Part shown: positions 7,915 to 17,631 of the stretch, piece by piece
Numbering within the stretch: position 1 is the stretch's first letter
Layout of the letters: each line of letters opens with the position of its first letter
NCBI RefSeq assembly: GCF_026625745.1
Contig: NZ_CP113061.1
Location: 2,195,501-2,259,500, forward strand
Origin: Asticcacaulis sp. SL142
Lineage (GTDB): Bacteria; Pseudomonadota; Alphaproteobacteria; Caulobacterales; Caulobacteraceae
DNA: 64,000 nucleotides
Reading direction: 5' to 3'
Translations under genes and position numbers: made by a program
Notes under the pieces: generated by a model
The model's database searches: none
What the model saw: the letters and a program-made list of their open reading frames with translations, nothing else
What the model was told of the DNA's origin: nothing

Positions 7915-8382
7915 ATGTCTCTCTACGGGCTTTTGGATCGTCATTCGATTAACGGTCATGTCAGTGTAAATTCTAAGCGTCAGGCCTTGCAGGCGGTGGC
8001 CGAGCATGCCGCCAAGCTGTTCAAGATGGACGCCGACGTTATTTTCAATGCGCTGGTCGACCGCGAAAAGCAGGGCTCTACCGGTGTGGGCTTAGGCGTT
8101 GCCGTGCCCCATGCGGCGCTTGAGGGCCTGACCCAGATGCGCGGTATCTTCGTGCGGCTGGAAAGCCCGATCGATTATGATTCGATCGACCATGTGCCGG
8201 TCGATCTGGTGTTTGCGTTGTTTGCACCGCCGGAGGCGGGTTCCGAGCACTTGCGCGCGCTTGCCAAGGTCTCGCGGGCCCTGCGCCAAAAATCGATGCG
8301 TGAGCAATTGCGCGCACTTGATACCAATGATGCCCTCTATGCGCTTTTGGCCGACAGCGGCGGTAATACGCACGCGGCCTGA
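7915..8382 (+). CDS. ptsN: Nitrogen-related phosphotransferase protein PtsN (EIIA-Ntr)
   Basis: A 155-residue PTS EIIA type-2 domain. The phospho-accepting His is in STGVGLGVAVPHAALEG (about H66), followed by VDLVFALFAPPEAGSEHLRALAKVSR, typical of PtsN. It is the terminal phosphate acceptor of the nitrogen PTS (EI-Ntr/NPr) and regulates rather than transports. The ATG at 7915 begins the family-like MSLYGLLDRHSI. An earlier in-frame start at 7870 would add unrelated residues. It belongs to the rpoN-hpf-ptsN string, with a structured 255-base gap after hpf. Confidence 0.94.
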   Translation: MSLYGLLDRHSINGHVSVNSKRQALQAVAEHAAKLFKMDADVIFNALVDREKQGSTGVGLGVAVPHAALEGLTQMRGIFVRLESPIDYDSIDHVPVDLVFALFAPPEAGSEHLRALAKVSRALRQKSMREQLRALDTNDALYALLADSGGNTHAA

Positions 8383-8390
8383 CGCGTAAA

Positions 8391-8672
8391 TTACCCTTTA
8401 AAAAAGCTATAGACTGCGAATATGGCCGCTCCCGCGACCAAAAGCAGAAAAAGCAGATTACGGGCCATAGCGACATAAAATTCTATTGGACTACGCGCTT
8501 TCCTAACCATCTTTTCCAGCGGAAGCATGCTCTTAAAAGGGAATGTTGACATTCTTCTTACTGTGATTTCGCCATACCTGATGCCCCGATAAAATAACCA
8601 GGCTGGGTATCCGAATAAACCGGCGCAAATGAGCAAAAATATCACGAGCAAGATAAAGAGAAAAAAATGCAT
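8391..8672 (-). CDS. Small two-helix membrane protein, unknown function
   Basis: A 93-residue protein that I do not recognise. It has an N-terminal hydrophobic segment (about residues 2-28, ending in an aromatic turn YPAWLFYRG), a basic central loop (RRMSTFPFKSMLPLEKMVRKAR) and a second hydrophobic segment (about residues 72-90). It would sit in the inner membrane with both ends on the same side. It converges on ptsN with 8 bases between the stops. Codon use is less GC-biased than that of its neighbours. Confidence 0.6.
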   Translation of the reverse strand: MHFFLFILLVIFLLICAGLFGYPAWLFYRGIRYGEITVRRMSTFPFKSMLPLEKMVRKARSPIEFYVAMARNLLFLLLVAGAAIFAVYSFFKG

Positions 8673-8762
8673 AGCGCGAGCAAACCTGATTAGACTTAAA
8701 CTTTAGGTCGATCTTTCAGACTCTTCAATAGGCGCGGGCTATATAGGCTTGACTAAAAGTTT

Positions 8763-8923
8763 GCCCCCACCACCCCTTTGCTACGCAAAGCGGCCCCCCT
8801 CCCCAACGCATTTTAGCGCGCTACCGCTTCGCTGCTTGAGCGCATTGGGGAGGTATGATTTTCTTATACTCCCCCGGTGTACCGGGGGAGATGTCACGAA
8901 GTGACAGAGGGGGGCTCTTGCGA
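8763..8923. repeat. GC-rich palindromic repeat cluster, family D copy 1
   Basis: The 262-base gap between two minus-strand genes contains stacked hairpins: an imperfect CCTCCCCAA/TTGGGGAGG stem around 8798-8853, a perfect 10-bp stem CTCCCCCGGT/ACCGGGGGAG (8869-8890), and TGTCAC/GTGACA directly after. Its central part resembles the element at 44361-44546. No coding sequence is evident. Confidence 0.6.
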
Positions 8924-8934
8924 ACTTTTGGGCC

Positions 8935-9609
8935 TTAACTGCTGTCCGTGATGCCAGCGGTGATGCTATCCAGCAAGACCAGCTTCACCTCACCGCGCGC
9001 TACCCGCCAGTACATCTCGCCACCTTCGGCTTCAAACCACGGCGGATGCTGAGTGGCCAGAATCGTCCGCTCATCCAGCCACAACAGGCCGGTTTTCGGA
9101 TCAAGGCGTGGCGAGGTTTGCGGCGCCTCCTCTGGCTCGTCTACCAGATCGTCATCAAGATCATCATCGAACGCGTCATCAATCCCGAAATCGGGTTCCG
9201 ACAAATCAAGGCCCTTGATGCGCGTGATTAACTCATCCGGCGTGAGGGTTTGCGCCTCTGATACAGGTGCCATTTGGGGGCTGAGTTTTGGGGCCAGTTT
9301 GGCGCACACCGCGTCATGGTTTTCGCGCAAAGCCGCCAGTTTCAGGCCGAACTCTTCGCGGCTGCGGGCGACCTCTTCAGGTGTGAGTTGCTTTGAGGCC
9401 GTGCGCTCGGACGCATCGACGCGGGCGTAGATGCGCTCGATCAGCAGCCCTGCGCGCGCCATCTGCTCTAGCTCAGGCGCATCATACGGCGACGGCAGAT
9501 CGCCCAGCCGCTCCAGCATTCGGTCGGCAAAGGCCCGCAGCCGCGCCCGCCGTTCTTCGGGCGTGAAGCGTTCTTTCAGGTCAAAAGATGTCGGCGCATC
9601 GGCAGTCAT
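8935..9609 (-). CDS. Conserved-looking hypothetical protein with acidic linker
   Basis: A 224-residue soluble protein that I cannot assign. The N-terminal half is helical and charged (FTPEERRARLRAFADRML; LTPEEVARSREEFGLKLAALRENHDAV). A very acidic stretch follows at about residues 142-160 (FGIDDAFDDDLDDDLVDEP). The C-terminal part has LDPKTGLLWLDERTILATQHPPWF and GGEMYWRVARGEVKLVLLDS, which looks like a small folded domain. The base composition fits the host, so it is probably a lineage-specific core gene. Confidence 0.65.
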   Translation of the reverse strand: MTADAPTSFDLKERFTPEERRARLRAFADRMLERLGDLPSPYDAPELEQMARAGLLIERIYARVDASERTASKQLTPEEVARSREEFGLKLAALRENHDAVCAKLAPKLSPQMAPVSEAQTLTPDELITRIKGLDLSEPDFGIDDAFDDDLDDDLVDEPEEAPQTSPRLDPKTGLLWLDERTILATQHPPWFEAEGGEMYWRVARGEVKLVLLDSITAGITDSS

Positions 9610-9699
9610 CCCCTTAGCATGGGGGAAACACGAACAGGGGGGATAAGTTGCTTCGCCTTGCCATCAGGATGGCAAGGCGGGAAGGTTGGTTGTAGGGGA

Positions 9700-10590
9700 T
9701 TATTGGAAATGACGCTGAAAAATATCGCCCTTGTCTTCTTGTAGAGCGATATTCACGCGCATGCGTCGAGTGGGGGACACTTGAACCCATTTATGCTGAG
9801 GCAGATCAGCGTAAAGAAGTGGTCGCTGGCCGTCCTTGGTAACGGCACCATAAACGCGACAAACTTTGTTCCACTCCAGTATCCAATACCAGTCGCCGCT
9901 TGGAGCATCCTTATAGATGATGGCGCGGAAAAAGCCGGCGGCCGTGTCCAGTTGCAAGATTTCTTGAAGCCCTTGAAATCGTCGGGCAAGTTCGATGAGT
10001 TGGACGTTGCCCCAATCGGAGTGTTGAAAAAAGCCAAAAGAATACAGCGTACCATAAGGGATGATACCCATACCTTCGATTTTCAGATGGTCGTGCGTCG
10101 ATATCATGCTGCCGAGACCCTGAATGTGGAAGAAGGCTAGATCACGCACATAGTCGGAATTCAATTGCGGCGGCGAGTGCAGCCCAAAAGTCATCGGTAT
10201 TTGCCCCATTTTACCTGAGACTTTCATTTCGCCGTGAGCATCCATAACCACTTTTCCCTTTTTGTCGGGGTGAAAGTCTTTCGATGCTTTGTTAATTGCG
10301 ATAGCTCGAACGTCCTCGTCGTAAAGCGGCAATCCATTATAGAGCGTCACTGATGATACATGCCGTTCACGTTCGGCTTTTACACCATTGCAATCACGAC
10401 ACGCGCGAAACTGAAAATTAAAGCGGCCATCGCGTTCAAATGAACCTGTCGGAACAAACCTCCTACCGATCAGGTGTTCTTTATCGCTAGGTATTTCAGG
10501 GGTAAAAAGATGGCTAGCGCAGTAAGGGCAAACTTTATTCGACTTGTCCTTATACCGGGAATACCAATCGAGATGTTCAAGAGCTCTCAT
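9700..10590 (-). CDS. HNH-endonuclease-like protein
   Basis: A 296-residue protein whose first 75 residues look like an HNH/ββα-metal nuclease: a zinc-type pair C21-P-Y-C24, the DKEHLIGRRFVP segment (E38-H39), and a second pair C64-R-D-C67 followed by N68. The remaining 220 residues are not recognised and could be a substrate or partner domain (GLHSPPQLNSDYVRDLAFFHIQG; GDWYWILEWN). Base composition is clearly lower in GC than the neighbours, which suggests transfer. It is monocistronic in a gene-poor stretch. A defence or mobile-element role is possible but unproven. Confidence 0.65.
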   Translation of the reverse strand: MRALEHLDWYSRYKDKSNKVCPYCASHLFTPEIPSDKEHLIGRRFVPTGSFERDGRFNFQFRACRDCNGVKAERERHVSSVTLYNGLPLYDEDVRAIAINKASKDFHPDKKGKVVMDAHGEMKVSGKMGQIPMTFGLHSPPQLNSDYVRDLAFFHIQGLGSMISTHDHLKIEGMGIIPYGTLYSFGFFQHSDWGNVQLIELARRFQGLQEILQLDTAAGFFRAIIYKDAPSGDWYWILEWNKVCRVYGAVTKDGQRPLLYADLPQHKWVQVSPTRRMRVNIALQEDKGDIFQRHFQ

Positions 10591-10750
10591 TACCGCAACC
10601 CAATGCCCAAGATAACTATTAGAAGAGAATAGTATCTAAACTCGATTCGCATCTACGGTTCAGCATAACAAATCAACCAGCATTTGGCCCTTTCAACATT
10701 ATAAAGGGTTGCAATACAAAAACATTCCGGGTGCAGGGGCCGTGCCCCTG

Positions 10751-11170
10751 CTAGCGGCTAATGATGGGGATAAGCTTAACCTTGTCATCCGGTTCGGGGC
10801 GTTTCAGGTCGATATGCAACAGGCCATATTCCAGAACCGCCGCCGTCACTTCCATGCCGTCGCCGATGACAAAGCTGCGGGTAAAGCCGCGCTGGGCGAT
10901 GCCGCGATGGAGGAAATCACGGGCCTCGGCGTCTTCGGGTTCACCGTCTTTTTGCGCCGTAAGGGTCAGCAACTGCCCGGTCAGGGCCAGTTTCAGATGA
11001 TCAGACGTAAAGCCCGCGACCGCCACGCTGATGCGGATATGGTGGTGAGACAGGGCTTCGACATTATAGGGCGGATAGTTTTCCGACACGCGTCCCAACC
11101 GCTCGATCAACGCGCGCGTATGGTCAAAGCCTAACAGGTAGGGACTATCAAAAATTACCGTGCGCGCCAT
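10751..11170 (-). CDS. Small heat-shock protein (Hsp20/alpha-crystallin)
   Basis: A 139-residue ATP-independent holdase. The alpha-crystallin domain spans about residues 30-130 with YPPYNVEALSHHHIRISVAVAGF, LTLTAQKDGE, and FLHRGIAQRGFTRSFVIGDGMEV, ending in a beta-strand YGLLHIDLKRPEP and a C-terminal I-P-I motif (KLIPIIS). It binds unfolding proteins as large oligomers. The length and HRGIA-R-F motif match the alphaproteobacterial IbpA/HspD-type class. It is a single gene; no clear heat-shock promoter was found. Confidence 0.92.
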   Translation of the reverse strand: MARTVIFDSPYLLGFDHTRALIERLGRVSENYPPYNVEALSHHHIRISVAVAGFTSDHLKLALTGQLLTLTAQKDGEPEDAEARDFLHRGIAQRGFTRSFVIGDGMEVTAAVLEYGLLHIDLKRPEPDDKVKLIPIISR

Positions 11171-11197
11171 CTAACCTATCCCCTGAACCCATTTTTA

Positions 11198-11265
11198 GCG
11201 CGCATTTGAGTCCGAAACAGAGTTCGGCGCAGCCAAAACCGCTTCACACTTTTCGGAATGCGCTT
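11198..11265. repeat. CCGAAAAGTG-type palindrome, family B copy 1 (degenerate)
   Basis: Ends GCGCAT...ATGCGC enclose AACCGCTTCACACTTTTCGG, the conserved core shared with 45943-45991, 46974-47019, 48396-48443 and 49420-49466. This copy is longer and has an imperfect left arm. It lies between the hsp20 and alpha/beta hydrolase genes. Confidence 0.7.
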
Positions 11266-11303
11266 TGAAATATATGGGTTCGGCCCGCGCATGTTCAATA
11301 AAC

Positions 11304-12197
11304 CTACGGCAAATCCTGCAAAAATTCCAGAACCGCCGCTTTTGATGAGGCTTCGGTCAGCATAGGCGCATGGCCGACGCCCTCCACATCGACGCGCGTC
11401 AGGTCAGGTGAGATGCCCTGCATGACCTTGACTTCGTGATCCTCGATCAGGTCGGACAGCGCCCCGCGCACCAGCAGCAGAGGCCTGCCGGTACTCAGCG
11501 ACATATAGAGCGGCATCATGTCATAGACGGCCGGAGAGGTCGGCGCAGAGACGGGAATCGTAATCGCCGGATCATAGGCCAGCTTAAGCCCGTCATCGCC
11601 CTCACGAAACAGGCGGCGGGCAAAGGCCATCCAGTCCTTGTGGCCATAGTCCGGAAAGGCCACTTCGTTATGCAGGCGGGCGTAGTCGGCGGCCTCATGC
11701 CAGGACTTGATCTCAGAGCGGTTCTTTCCGGCGTAACCGGCGATGCGCGTTAGGCCCTTGGCCGACAGCACAGGCCCGACATCATTGAGCACGGCGGCCT
11801 TGATCAGGGCGGGCCTGAGCGTCGACAAAACCATAGTCGTTAAGCCGCCCATGGACGTGCCGATAAAGATCGCTCGTGCGATCCCTAAGCCATCGCACAG
11901 ATCGAGCACGTCCTTGGCATAGGTCCACAGATGGTAGTTTTTCGGGTCAGTGTCATAGTCTGAAAAGCCCCGCCCGCGGATATCCGGCACGATCACGCGC
12001 CTGCCCGTGGCGGCGATGTAGGGCGCCACCCCTTCGAAATCGGCACTGTTGCGCGTCAGGCCGTGCAGGCACACGACCGGCAGATGGATGCCCCCACCAG
12101 CGCCGGCATAATCACGCGCATAAAGGCGCAGGCTGTCATCAGATGACCACCAGCGCTCCTCATAAGTGTGGGCAGGTGATTTGTTAAAAGACAGCAT
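11304..12197 (-). CDS. Alpha/beta-fold hydrolase
   Basis: A 297-residue serine hydrolase of unknown substrate. It has the oxyanion segment VVCLHGLTRNSADF, the nucleophile elbow GTSMGG (Ser about 122), the acid in a strand ending VRGALSDLIEDH, and the final His in GVGHAPMLTE. The fold is typical of esterase/epoxide-hydrolase-like enzymes with a short lid. The ATG at 12197 is preferred over a GTG at 12218 because AAAGGG lies 9 bases upstream of it. No operon partners are apparent. Confidence 0.85.
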   Translation of the reverse strand: MLSFNKSPAHTYEERWWSSDDSLRLYARDYAGAGGGIHLPVVCLHGLTRNSADFEGVAPYIAATGRRVIVPDIRGRGFSDYDTDPKNYHLWTYAKDVLDLCDGLGIARAIFIGTSMGGLTTMVLSTLRPALIKAAVLNDVGPVLSAKGLTRIAGYAGKNRSEIKSWHEAADYARLHNEVAFPDYGHKDWMAFARRLFREGDDGLKLAYDPAITIPVSAPTSPAVYDMMPLYMSLSTGRPLLLVRGALSDLIEDHEVKVMQGISPDLTRVDVEGVGHAPMLTEASSKAAVLEFLQDLP

Positions 12198-12280
12198 TAC
12201 CGGAACCCTTTGCGACACTTGGTCAACTGAGCCATAAATAGGCGTGGATTGCGACGAAAATTATGGTTACACCATGACAT

Positions 12281-12748
12281 ATGAATCTCAGACCGTCTCA
12301 GCCCCATGCGCTCACTGAACTTTACTGGAGTGGCAGCGTACTCAACAGCTATACGATTGCGCTTTTGATCGCGTCCCCGTTCTGGAGCGGGCTGATGCTG
12401 GCCAAGGGACAGGGGCTGGCTGTGCTGGTGATGTGGGTCGCTTTGGGCGGTATGATCGCCCTAAGCGTCATAGACAAACCCCTGTTCGCCTATGATCCGG
12501 CGCGTAAGGTTTTCGTAGCCCCCGATGGCCAGGAAATACCTCTGAGCGATATCCATAGTATCGAAATGGACGCCCGCGACATCTACTTCATCCCCAAATC
12601 CCATACGATCGAAGGCTGGCATCTGTCGCAGCGGGTCTGGGTTTTGTCCCCGCGCCGGGTGCTGAAAAAAGCCGCCGCCGACTATGACTGGCCGCTGAAA
12701 GACATTACCCACCCGCTGCTGAGGTTTGGGTTCTGGATCGCCCCTTAA
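12281..12748 (+). CDS. Hypothetical membrane protein
   Basis: A 155-residue protein that I do not recognise. Two hydrophobic helices at about residues 22-40 ([18 protein letters not shown]) and 45-64 ([17 protein letters not shown]) precede a soluble domain of about 90 residues ([36 protein letters not shown]). Its last four bases overlap the 3' end of rimO on the other strand. Codon use fits the host. It may sense or scaffold something at the membrane, but nothing in the sequence says so. Confidence 0.6.
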   Translation: MNLRPSQPHALTELYWSGSVLNSYTIALLIASPFWSGLMLAKGQGLAVLVMWVALGGMIALSVIDKPLFAYDPARKVFVAPDGQEIPLSDIHSIEMDARDIYFIPKSHTIEGWHLSQRVWVLSPRRVLKKAAADYDWPLKDITHPLLRFGFWIAP

Positions 12749-14154
12749 AACCGCGAAATAATGCGGTGGACCTTGCCTTTTGGACGGGCTGTCGGCAGGC
12801 GGTCAAGCTTGATCAGGCCTTCGGGTTCGCCGTAAAGATCAAACGCATCGGCGCGGATGACCTTGGCTCTGGCAAACTCACCGACTTTAAGGCCGGTGAA
12901 GCCCTTAAGGTAGATATGGCCGTCGATTTCCGGGGCATCGCCCTTGGTGCGGGCCACGCCTGTGCCATCGGCGCGGATGTCATCGACCAGCACGTCCACA
13001 ACCTGACCGACCTTGGTTTGCAGCTTCTGGGCGCTGATGCGCGCTGCCACCGACATGAAGCGGGCCAGACGATCCTGCTTGACCTCTTCCGGCACATGGT
13101 CGGGTAAGTCCTTGGCCGGGGCACCATCGACATTCTCATAGGCAAAGGCCCCGACGCGGTCCAGTTGCGCCTCTTCCAGCCAGTCGAGCAGGAAGTTGAA
13201 ATCGGCCTCGGTCTCGCCCGGAAAGCCAACCACAAAGGTCGAGCGGATGGTGATATCGGGCGCAATTTCGCGCCATGAGCGGATGCGCTCCAGCGTGCGA
13301 TCCTGATTGCCCGGCCGCTTCATAGCCTTGAGCACCTTGGGCGAGGCGTGCTGGAACGGGATATCGAGATAGGGCAGGATCTTGCCCTCGGCCATCAGCG
13401 GAATGACGCTGTTGACGTGCGGATAGGGGTAGACATAGTGCATCCGCACCCAGATGCCCAACTCGCCCAAACCGCGGGCCAGATCCTCAAACGACGCATC
13501 CCACTTTTGACCGCGCCATTCTCCTTGGGCATATTTAATGTCAAGACCGTAGGCCGAGGTGTCTTGAGAGACCACCAGCAGTTCCTTGACGCCGCTCTGG
13601 GCCAGGATTTCGGCCTCTTTCAGCACGTCGGCAATCGGGCGCGAGGCCAGATCGCCGCGAAGCTGCGGGATGATACAAAAGCTACAGCGGTGATTGCAGC
13701 CTTCGGAAATCTTGAGATAGGCATAATGCTTGGGCGTCAGGCGCACGCCGGGATCGTTATCAGGAATAAGATTCCTAAATGGATCAGGTCTGGGCGGCAC
13801 GATATTGTGGACGGCGTCCATAACCGCGTCATACTGATGGGCGCCGGTGATCGCCGCCACATTGGGAAAGCGCGCCCGGATCATATCGGCCTCAGAGCCC
13901 ATGCAGCCAGTGACCACGACCTTGCCGTTTTCGGCCAAAGCCTCACCGATGGCGTTCAGGCTTTCTTCCTTGGCCGAATCGAGAAACCCGCAGGTATTCA
14001 CCACCACCACGTCAGCCCCGGCGTAGCTTGCGGCGGTGTCATAGCCCTCAAGGCGCAGCTTGGTCAGGATGCGCTCAGAGTCGACCAGCGCCTTGGGGCA
14101 ACCCAGCGAGACAAACCCCACCTTCGGGGCATCGGTTTTTAAGGATGTGGACAT
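12745..14154 (-). CDS. rimO: Ribosomal protein S12 methylthiotransferase RimO
   Basis: A 469-residue radical-SAM methylthiotransferase that adds a methylthio group to a conserved Asp of ribosomal protein S12. The N-terminal MTTase domain starts [17 protein letters not shown] with cluster-binding cysteines (NTCGF, TGCMG). The radical-SAM motif is CNHRCSFC (CX3CX2C). A C-terminal TRAM domain (about residues 395-465) binds S12. Features such as [10 protein letters not shown] and [14 protein letters not shown] separate RimO from MiaB. Single gene; convergent with the small membrane protein. Confidence 0.96.
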   Translation of the reverse strand: MSTSLKTDAPKVGFVSLGCPKALVDSERILTKLRLEGYDTAASYAGADVVVVNTCGFLDSAKEESLNAIGEALAENGKVVVTGCMGSEADMIRARFPNVAAITGAHQYDAVMDAVHNIVPPRPDPFRNLIPDNDPGVRLTPKHYAYLKISEGCNHRCSFCIIPQLRGDLASRPIADVLKEAEILAQSGVKELLVVSQDTSAYGLDIKYAQGEWRGQKWDASFEDLARGLGELGIWVRMHYVYPYPHVNSVIPLMAEGKILPYLDIPFQHASPKVLKAMKRPGNQDRTLERIRSWREIAPDITIRSTFVVGFPGETEADFNFLLDWLEEAQLDRVGAFAYENVDGAPAKDLPDHVPEEVKQDRLARFMSVAARISAQKLQTKVGQVVDVLVDDIRADGTGVARTKGDAPEIDGHIYLKGFTGLKVGEFARAKVIRADAFDLYGEPEGLIKLDRLPTARPKGKVHRIISRF

Positions 14155-14249
14155 TTACGTGCGTAATACAGATTTTAGCGCATAAGGCAAGACAATCACG
14201 ACGGGGCATCCTATAAGCCGCGCGTCCATACAGTCCATAAAGGCCACTT

Positions 14250-14792
14250 ATGCACGTCAGGCATTTTGAGATTAAAGGCCCCGCCCTGATCCTTCCCAAA
14301 CGGCACGAAGATGCGCGTGGCTATTTCTTTGAAGCCTTTCGCGATGATGCGTTTCGCCAGACCGTGGCCGATGTCATCTTCGTACAGGACAATCAGGCCC
14401 TGTCGAAAGATCGCGCGACCTTAAGGGGGCTGCACTATCAAATTGCGCCCGCCGCACAGGGCAAGCTGGTGCGCTGCCTCAAAGGCTCAATCTTTGATGT
14501 CGCGGTCGATATCCGCAAAGGTTCAGACACCTTTGGGCGCTGGCTGGGGCAAACCCTGACGGCCTCCGGCGGCGAGCAGTTGTGGGTGCCCGAAGGCTTT
14601 GCCCACGGCTATGTCACGCTGGAAGACGATACCGAGGTCTTTTACAAGGTAACCCATCCTTACAGCCCCGAACATGAGGCCGGAATCGCCTTTGATGACC
14701 CCGACCTCAGTGTGGCATGGCCATTTGATCCGGCTTTGGTTATATTGTCGCCCAAAGACAAAATGCAGCCCCGGCTGGCTGAGATGATTTGA
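14250..14792 (+). CDS. rfbC: dTDP-4-dehydrorhamnose 3,5-epimerase RfbC/RmlC
   Basis: A 180-residue cupin-fold enzyme, the third step of dTDP-L-rhamnose synthesis. Family motifs are [34 protein letters not shown] (active-site His), [34 protein letters not shown] and [21 protein letters not shown]. It opens an rfbC-B-D-A operon with very short or overlapping gene junctions. AAAGG lies just before the ATG. Composition is host-like, unlike the sugar genes downstream at 17.6 kb. Confidence 0.97.
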   Translation: MHVRHFEIKGPALILPKRHEDARGYFFEAFRDDAFRQTVADVIFVQDNQALSKDRATLRGLHYQIAPAAQGKLVRCLKGSIFDVAVDIRKGSDTFGRWLGQTLTASGGEQLWVPEGFAHGYVTLEDDTEVFYKVTHPYSPEHEAGIAFDDPDLSVAWPFDPALVILSPKDKMQPRLAEMI

Positions 14793-14800
14793 GGCTTGAT

Positions 14801-15853
14801 ATGCGAATTCTGGTCACCGGCGGCGCCGGCTTTATCGGATCGGCGGTCGTAAGGTACCTGATATCGGAAATCGGCGCGGATGTGCTCAATCTTGATAAGC
14901 TGACCTATGCCGGTAATCTGGAATCTCTGGCCCCCATCGAGACCTCACCACATTACCGTTTCCTGAAAGCCGATATTTGCGACGCGCAGGCGGTGAGTGC
15001 CGCCCTCAACAGCTTTCAACCGACCCACATCCTGCATCTAGCCGCCGAAAGCCACGTCGATCGCTCCATCACCGGCTCCGGTGATTTCGTGCAAACCAAT
15101 CTGGTCGGCACTTTCACTCTGCTGGAGGCAGCGCGAAACTACTGGTTATCGCTTAAGGCCGAGGCCCAGCAGGAATTCCGCTTTTTACATGTCTCAACCG
15201 ATGAGGTTTACGGCTCGCTGGGTGACGAAGGCCGCTTCACCGAAACCTCCAACTATAGTCCTTCGTCACCCTATTCAGCCTCCAAAGCCGCGTCTGATCA
15301 TCTGGCAATGGCCTGGCACCGTACCTATGGCCTGCCGGTGATCATCACCAACTGCTCCAATAATTACGGGCCATATCATTTCCCGGAAAAGCTGATCCCG
15401 CTCAATATCCTCAACGCTATGGAGGGTAAGCCGCTTACGGTTTACGGCGACGGCTCCAACATCCGCGACTGGCTCTATGTCGAAGATCATGCCCGCGCGC
15501 TCTACCTCATCGCCATGCGCGGCCGCACGGGGCAGACCTATAATGTCGGTGGCCGCAATGAGTGGACCAATATAGACGTTATTCGCCGCGTCTGCGCCCT
15601 CATGGATCAGCGCCGCCCCCGCAGCGCCCCGCATGACCGCCTGATCAGCTTTGTGCCGGACCGGCGCGGCCACGATTACCGCTACGCCATTGACGCCACC
15701 AAACTTGAGACCGAACTGGGCTGGCGCGCGCAGGAAACCTTTGACAGCGGCATTGAAAAAACCGTCGACTGGTATCTTAATAACGAAGCGTGGTGGGGGC
15801 CATTACGGGAACGGGTCTACACCGGCGAACGCTTAGGCATGCTCAGGTCATAA
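14801..15853 (+). CDS. rfbB: dTDP-glucose 4,6-dehydratase RfbB/RmlB
   Basis: A 350-residue extended SDR, the second step of dTDP-L-rhamnose synthesis. It has the NAD-binding [30 protein letters not shown], catalytic [11 protein letters not shown] and [15 protein letters not shown] (Tyr-X3-Lys), and [18 protein letters not shown]. The ATG at 14801 (GAGG 6 bases upstream) gives the expected [13 protein letters not shown] start and lies 8 bases after the rfbC stop. Confidence 0.97.
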   Translation: MRILVTGGAGFIGSAVVRYLISEIGADVLNLDKLTYAGNLESLAPIETSPHYRFLKADICDAQAVSAALNSFQPTHILHLAAESHVDRSITGSGDFVQTNLVGTFTLLEAARNYWLSLKAEAQQEFRFLHVSTDEVYGSLGDEGRFTETSNYSPSSPYSASKAASDHLAMAWHRTYGLPVIITNCSNNYGPYHFPEKLIPLNILNAMEGKPLTVYGDGSNIRDWLYVEDHARALYLIAMRGRTGQTYNVGGRNEWTNIDVIRRVCALMDQRRPRSAPHDRLISFVPDRRGHDYRYAIDATKLETELGWRAQETFDSGIEKTVDWYLNNEAWWGPLRERVYTGERLGMLRS

Positions 15854-15855
15854 CC

Positions 15856-16761
15856 ATGCGCATTGCCGTTACCGGAACGAAAGGCCAGGTCGTAAGCGCC
15901 CTGATCGCCGCCGCACAAAACTACAGCGATATAGAGATAATCCCCATCGGGCGGCCGCAGCTCGATCTTAGCCGCCCTGACAGTATCGGCCCGGCCATTA
16001 CGGCCATCAAACCCGATGCCGTGATTTCCGCTGCTGCCTATACCGCCGTCGATCAGGCGGAGTCTGATGCAAACATGGCCGAGCAGGTTAACGCCACGGC
16101 CCCCGCAATATTGGCGCACACCACATCCGCCCTGAATATTCCGCTGGTTCATCTGTCGACCGACTATGTCTTTGACGGCCTAAAAACCGGTGCCTACGAT
16201 GAGACGGATAGGCCCTCCCCCATCAATGTGTATGGGCGAACCAAGCGGGCCGGAGAGCAGGCCGTTCTTGCCGAATCCGGGCATGTCGTTGTGCGCACCT
16301 CATGGCTTTATTCGCCCTATGGCCATAATTTTGTAAAGACCATGTACCGACTGGCCCATACCCACGACGAGGTCAGGGTGGTCGATGACCAGTATGGCGG
16401 CCCGACCTCAGCCCGTGATCTGGCAGATGCCCTGCTGAACGTCTGCGAACGGCTGGGCAACGACCGCGATCCCGCCCTGCGCGGCCTGTTTCACTTCACC
16501 GCCCCCGACAGCGGCAGTTGGGCAGATCTGGCCGATGCCGTATTCACCGATCTGGCGGCACGGGGCATGCGCCGCCCTGAACTTATCCGCATCCCAAGCG
16601 CGCAGTTTCCCACAGCCGCGAAACGACCGCCCAATTCACGCCTTGATTGTCGTAAAATATCACAGGCTTATGGCCTTGCGCTTCCACCCTGGCGTCACAG
16701 CCTCATGACGTGTCTGGATGAAATGATGTCTGGCGAATCCAAAAGAAAAGAGACGGCATGA
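15856..16761 (+). CDS. rfbD: dTDP-4-dehydrorhamnose reductase RfbD/RmlD
   Basis: A 301-residue SDR that makes dTDP-L-rhamnose in the last step of the pathway. Motifs are [54 protein letters not shown] and the catalytic [10 protein letters not shown], then [18 protein letters not shown]. The ATG at 15856 is 2 bases after the rfbB stop. Its 3' end overlaps rfbA by 4 bases (ATGA), so the two are probably coupled. Confidence 0.96.
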   Translation: MRIAVTGTKGQVVSALIAAAQNYSDIEIIPIGRPQLDLSRPDSIGPAITAIKPDAVISAAAYTAVDQAESDANMAEQVNATAPAILAHTTSALNIPLVHLSTDYVFDGLKTGAYDETDRPSPINVYGRTKRAGEQAVLAESGHVVVRTSWLYSPYGHNFVKTMYRLAHTHDEVRVVDDQYGGPTSARDLADALLNVCERLGNDRDPALRGLFHFTAPDSGSWADLADAVFTDLAARGMRRPELIRIPSAQFPTAAKRPPNSRLDCRKISQAYGLALPPWRHSLMTCLDEMMSGESKRKETA

Positions 16762-17621
16762 AGGGTATTATTCTGGCGGGCGGCACGGGTACGCGTCTGC
16801 ATCCGATGACACTGGCCGTATCGAAACAGATGATGCCGGTTTACGACAAACCCATGATCTATTACCCGCTGACCACCCTGATGCTGGCGGGCATTCGCGA
16901 TATACTGATCATCACCACACCGCACGACCTGCCCCTGTTTGAAAAGCTGCTCGGCGACGGCAGCCAGTGGGGCATTAAGCTGTCCTACATCCCCCAGCCG
17001 CAGCCGCAGGGCATTGCTCAGGCCTTTGTCATTGGTGCCGATTTCATTGACGGAAAACCGTCCTGCCTTATCCTTGGAGACAACATATTCTACGGCTCAA
17101 ATCTGGCCACCATTTTGGAGCAAACCACCAAGCTCACCCACGGCGCCTGCCTGTTTGCCCATCAGGTGTCTGACCCGAACCGTTATGGCGTGGTCGAGTT
17201 CGATAAGGCCATGCGTGCCGTCTCGATTGAGGAAAAGCCGCAAAATCCCAAATCCAACTGGGCGGTGACCGGGCTATATTTTTATGACCATAAGGTATGT
17301 GATATCGCCACCAGCCTCACCCCCTCCGCGCGTGGTGAGTTTGAAATCACTGACATCAACCGCACTTACCTCGATCGCGGCGAACTGGAGATTATGACTG
17401 TTGGACGGGGCTATGCCTGGCTTGATACCGGCACGCCGGAAAGCCTGCTGGAAGCGGCCGAGTTCGTCCGGATTATCGAAAAACGCCAAGGGTTTAAAAT
17501 CGCCTGCCCTGAAGAAGTGGCGTGGCGGCGAGGGTATATATCTGATCACCAACTATCAAGATTAGCTACCAAGCTAGGGAAAAGCATGTATGGCGATTAT
17601 TTAAATTTATTAATATCTTAA
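16758..17621 (+). CDS. rfbA: Glucose-1-phosphate thymidylyltransferase RfbA/RmlA
   Basis: A 287-residue nucleotidyltransferase, the first committed step to dTDP-sugars. Motifs are [62 protein letters not shown] and [18 protein letters not shown]. It overlaps rfbD by 4 bases and ends the operon. The last 80-100 bases change abruptly to an AT-rich composition (the region after [14 protein letters not shown]), so the boundary with the AT-rich island falls inside this gene. The protein still reads through to a normal length. Confidence 0.96.
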   Translation: MKGIILAGGTGTRLHPMTLAVSKQMMPVYDKPMIYYPLTTLMLAGIRDILIITTPHDLPLFEKLLGDGSQWGIKLSYIPQPQPQGIAQAFVIGADFIDGKPSCLILGDNIFYGSNLATILEQTTKLTHGACLFAHQVSDPNRYGVVEFDKAMRAVSIEEKPQNPKSNWAVTGLYFYDHKVCDIATSLTPSARGEFEITDINRTYLDRGELEIMTVGRGYAWLDTGTPESLLEAAEFVRIIEKRQGFKIACPEEVAWRRGYISDHQLSRLATKLGKSMYGDYLNLLIS

Positions 17622-17631
17622 TTTACAAATA

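Noticed and set aside
8763-8923. Idea of a CRISPR-like or tandem repeat array
   Set aside because: The repeated motifs are inverted hairpin arms of different sequence, not direct repeats with spacers.
13348-14142. 264-codon plus-strand frame opposite rimO
   Set aside because: Shadow of rimO, whose radical-SAM and TRAM motifs are clear; no independent start signal.
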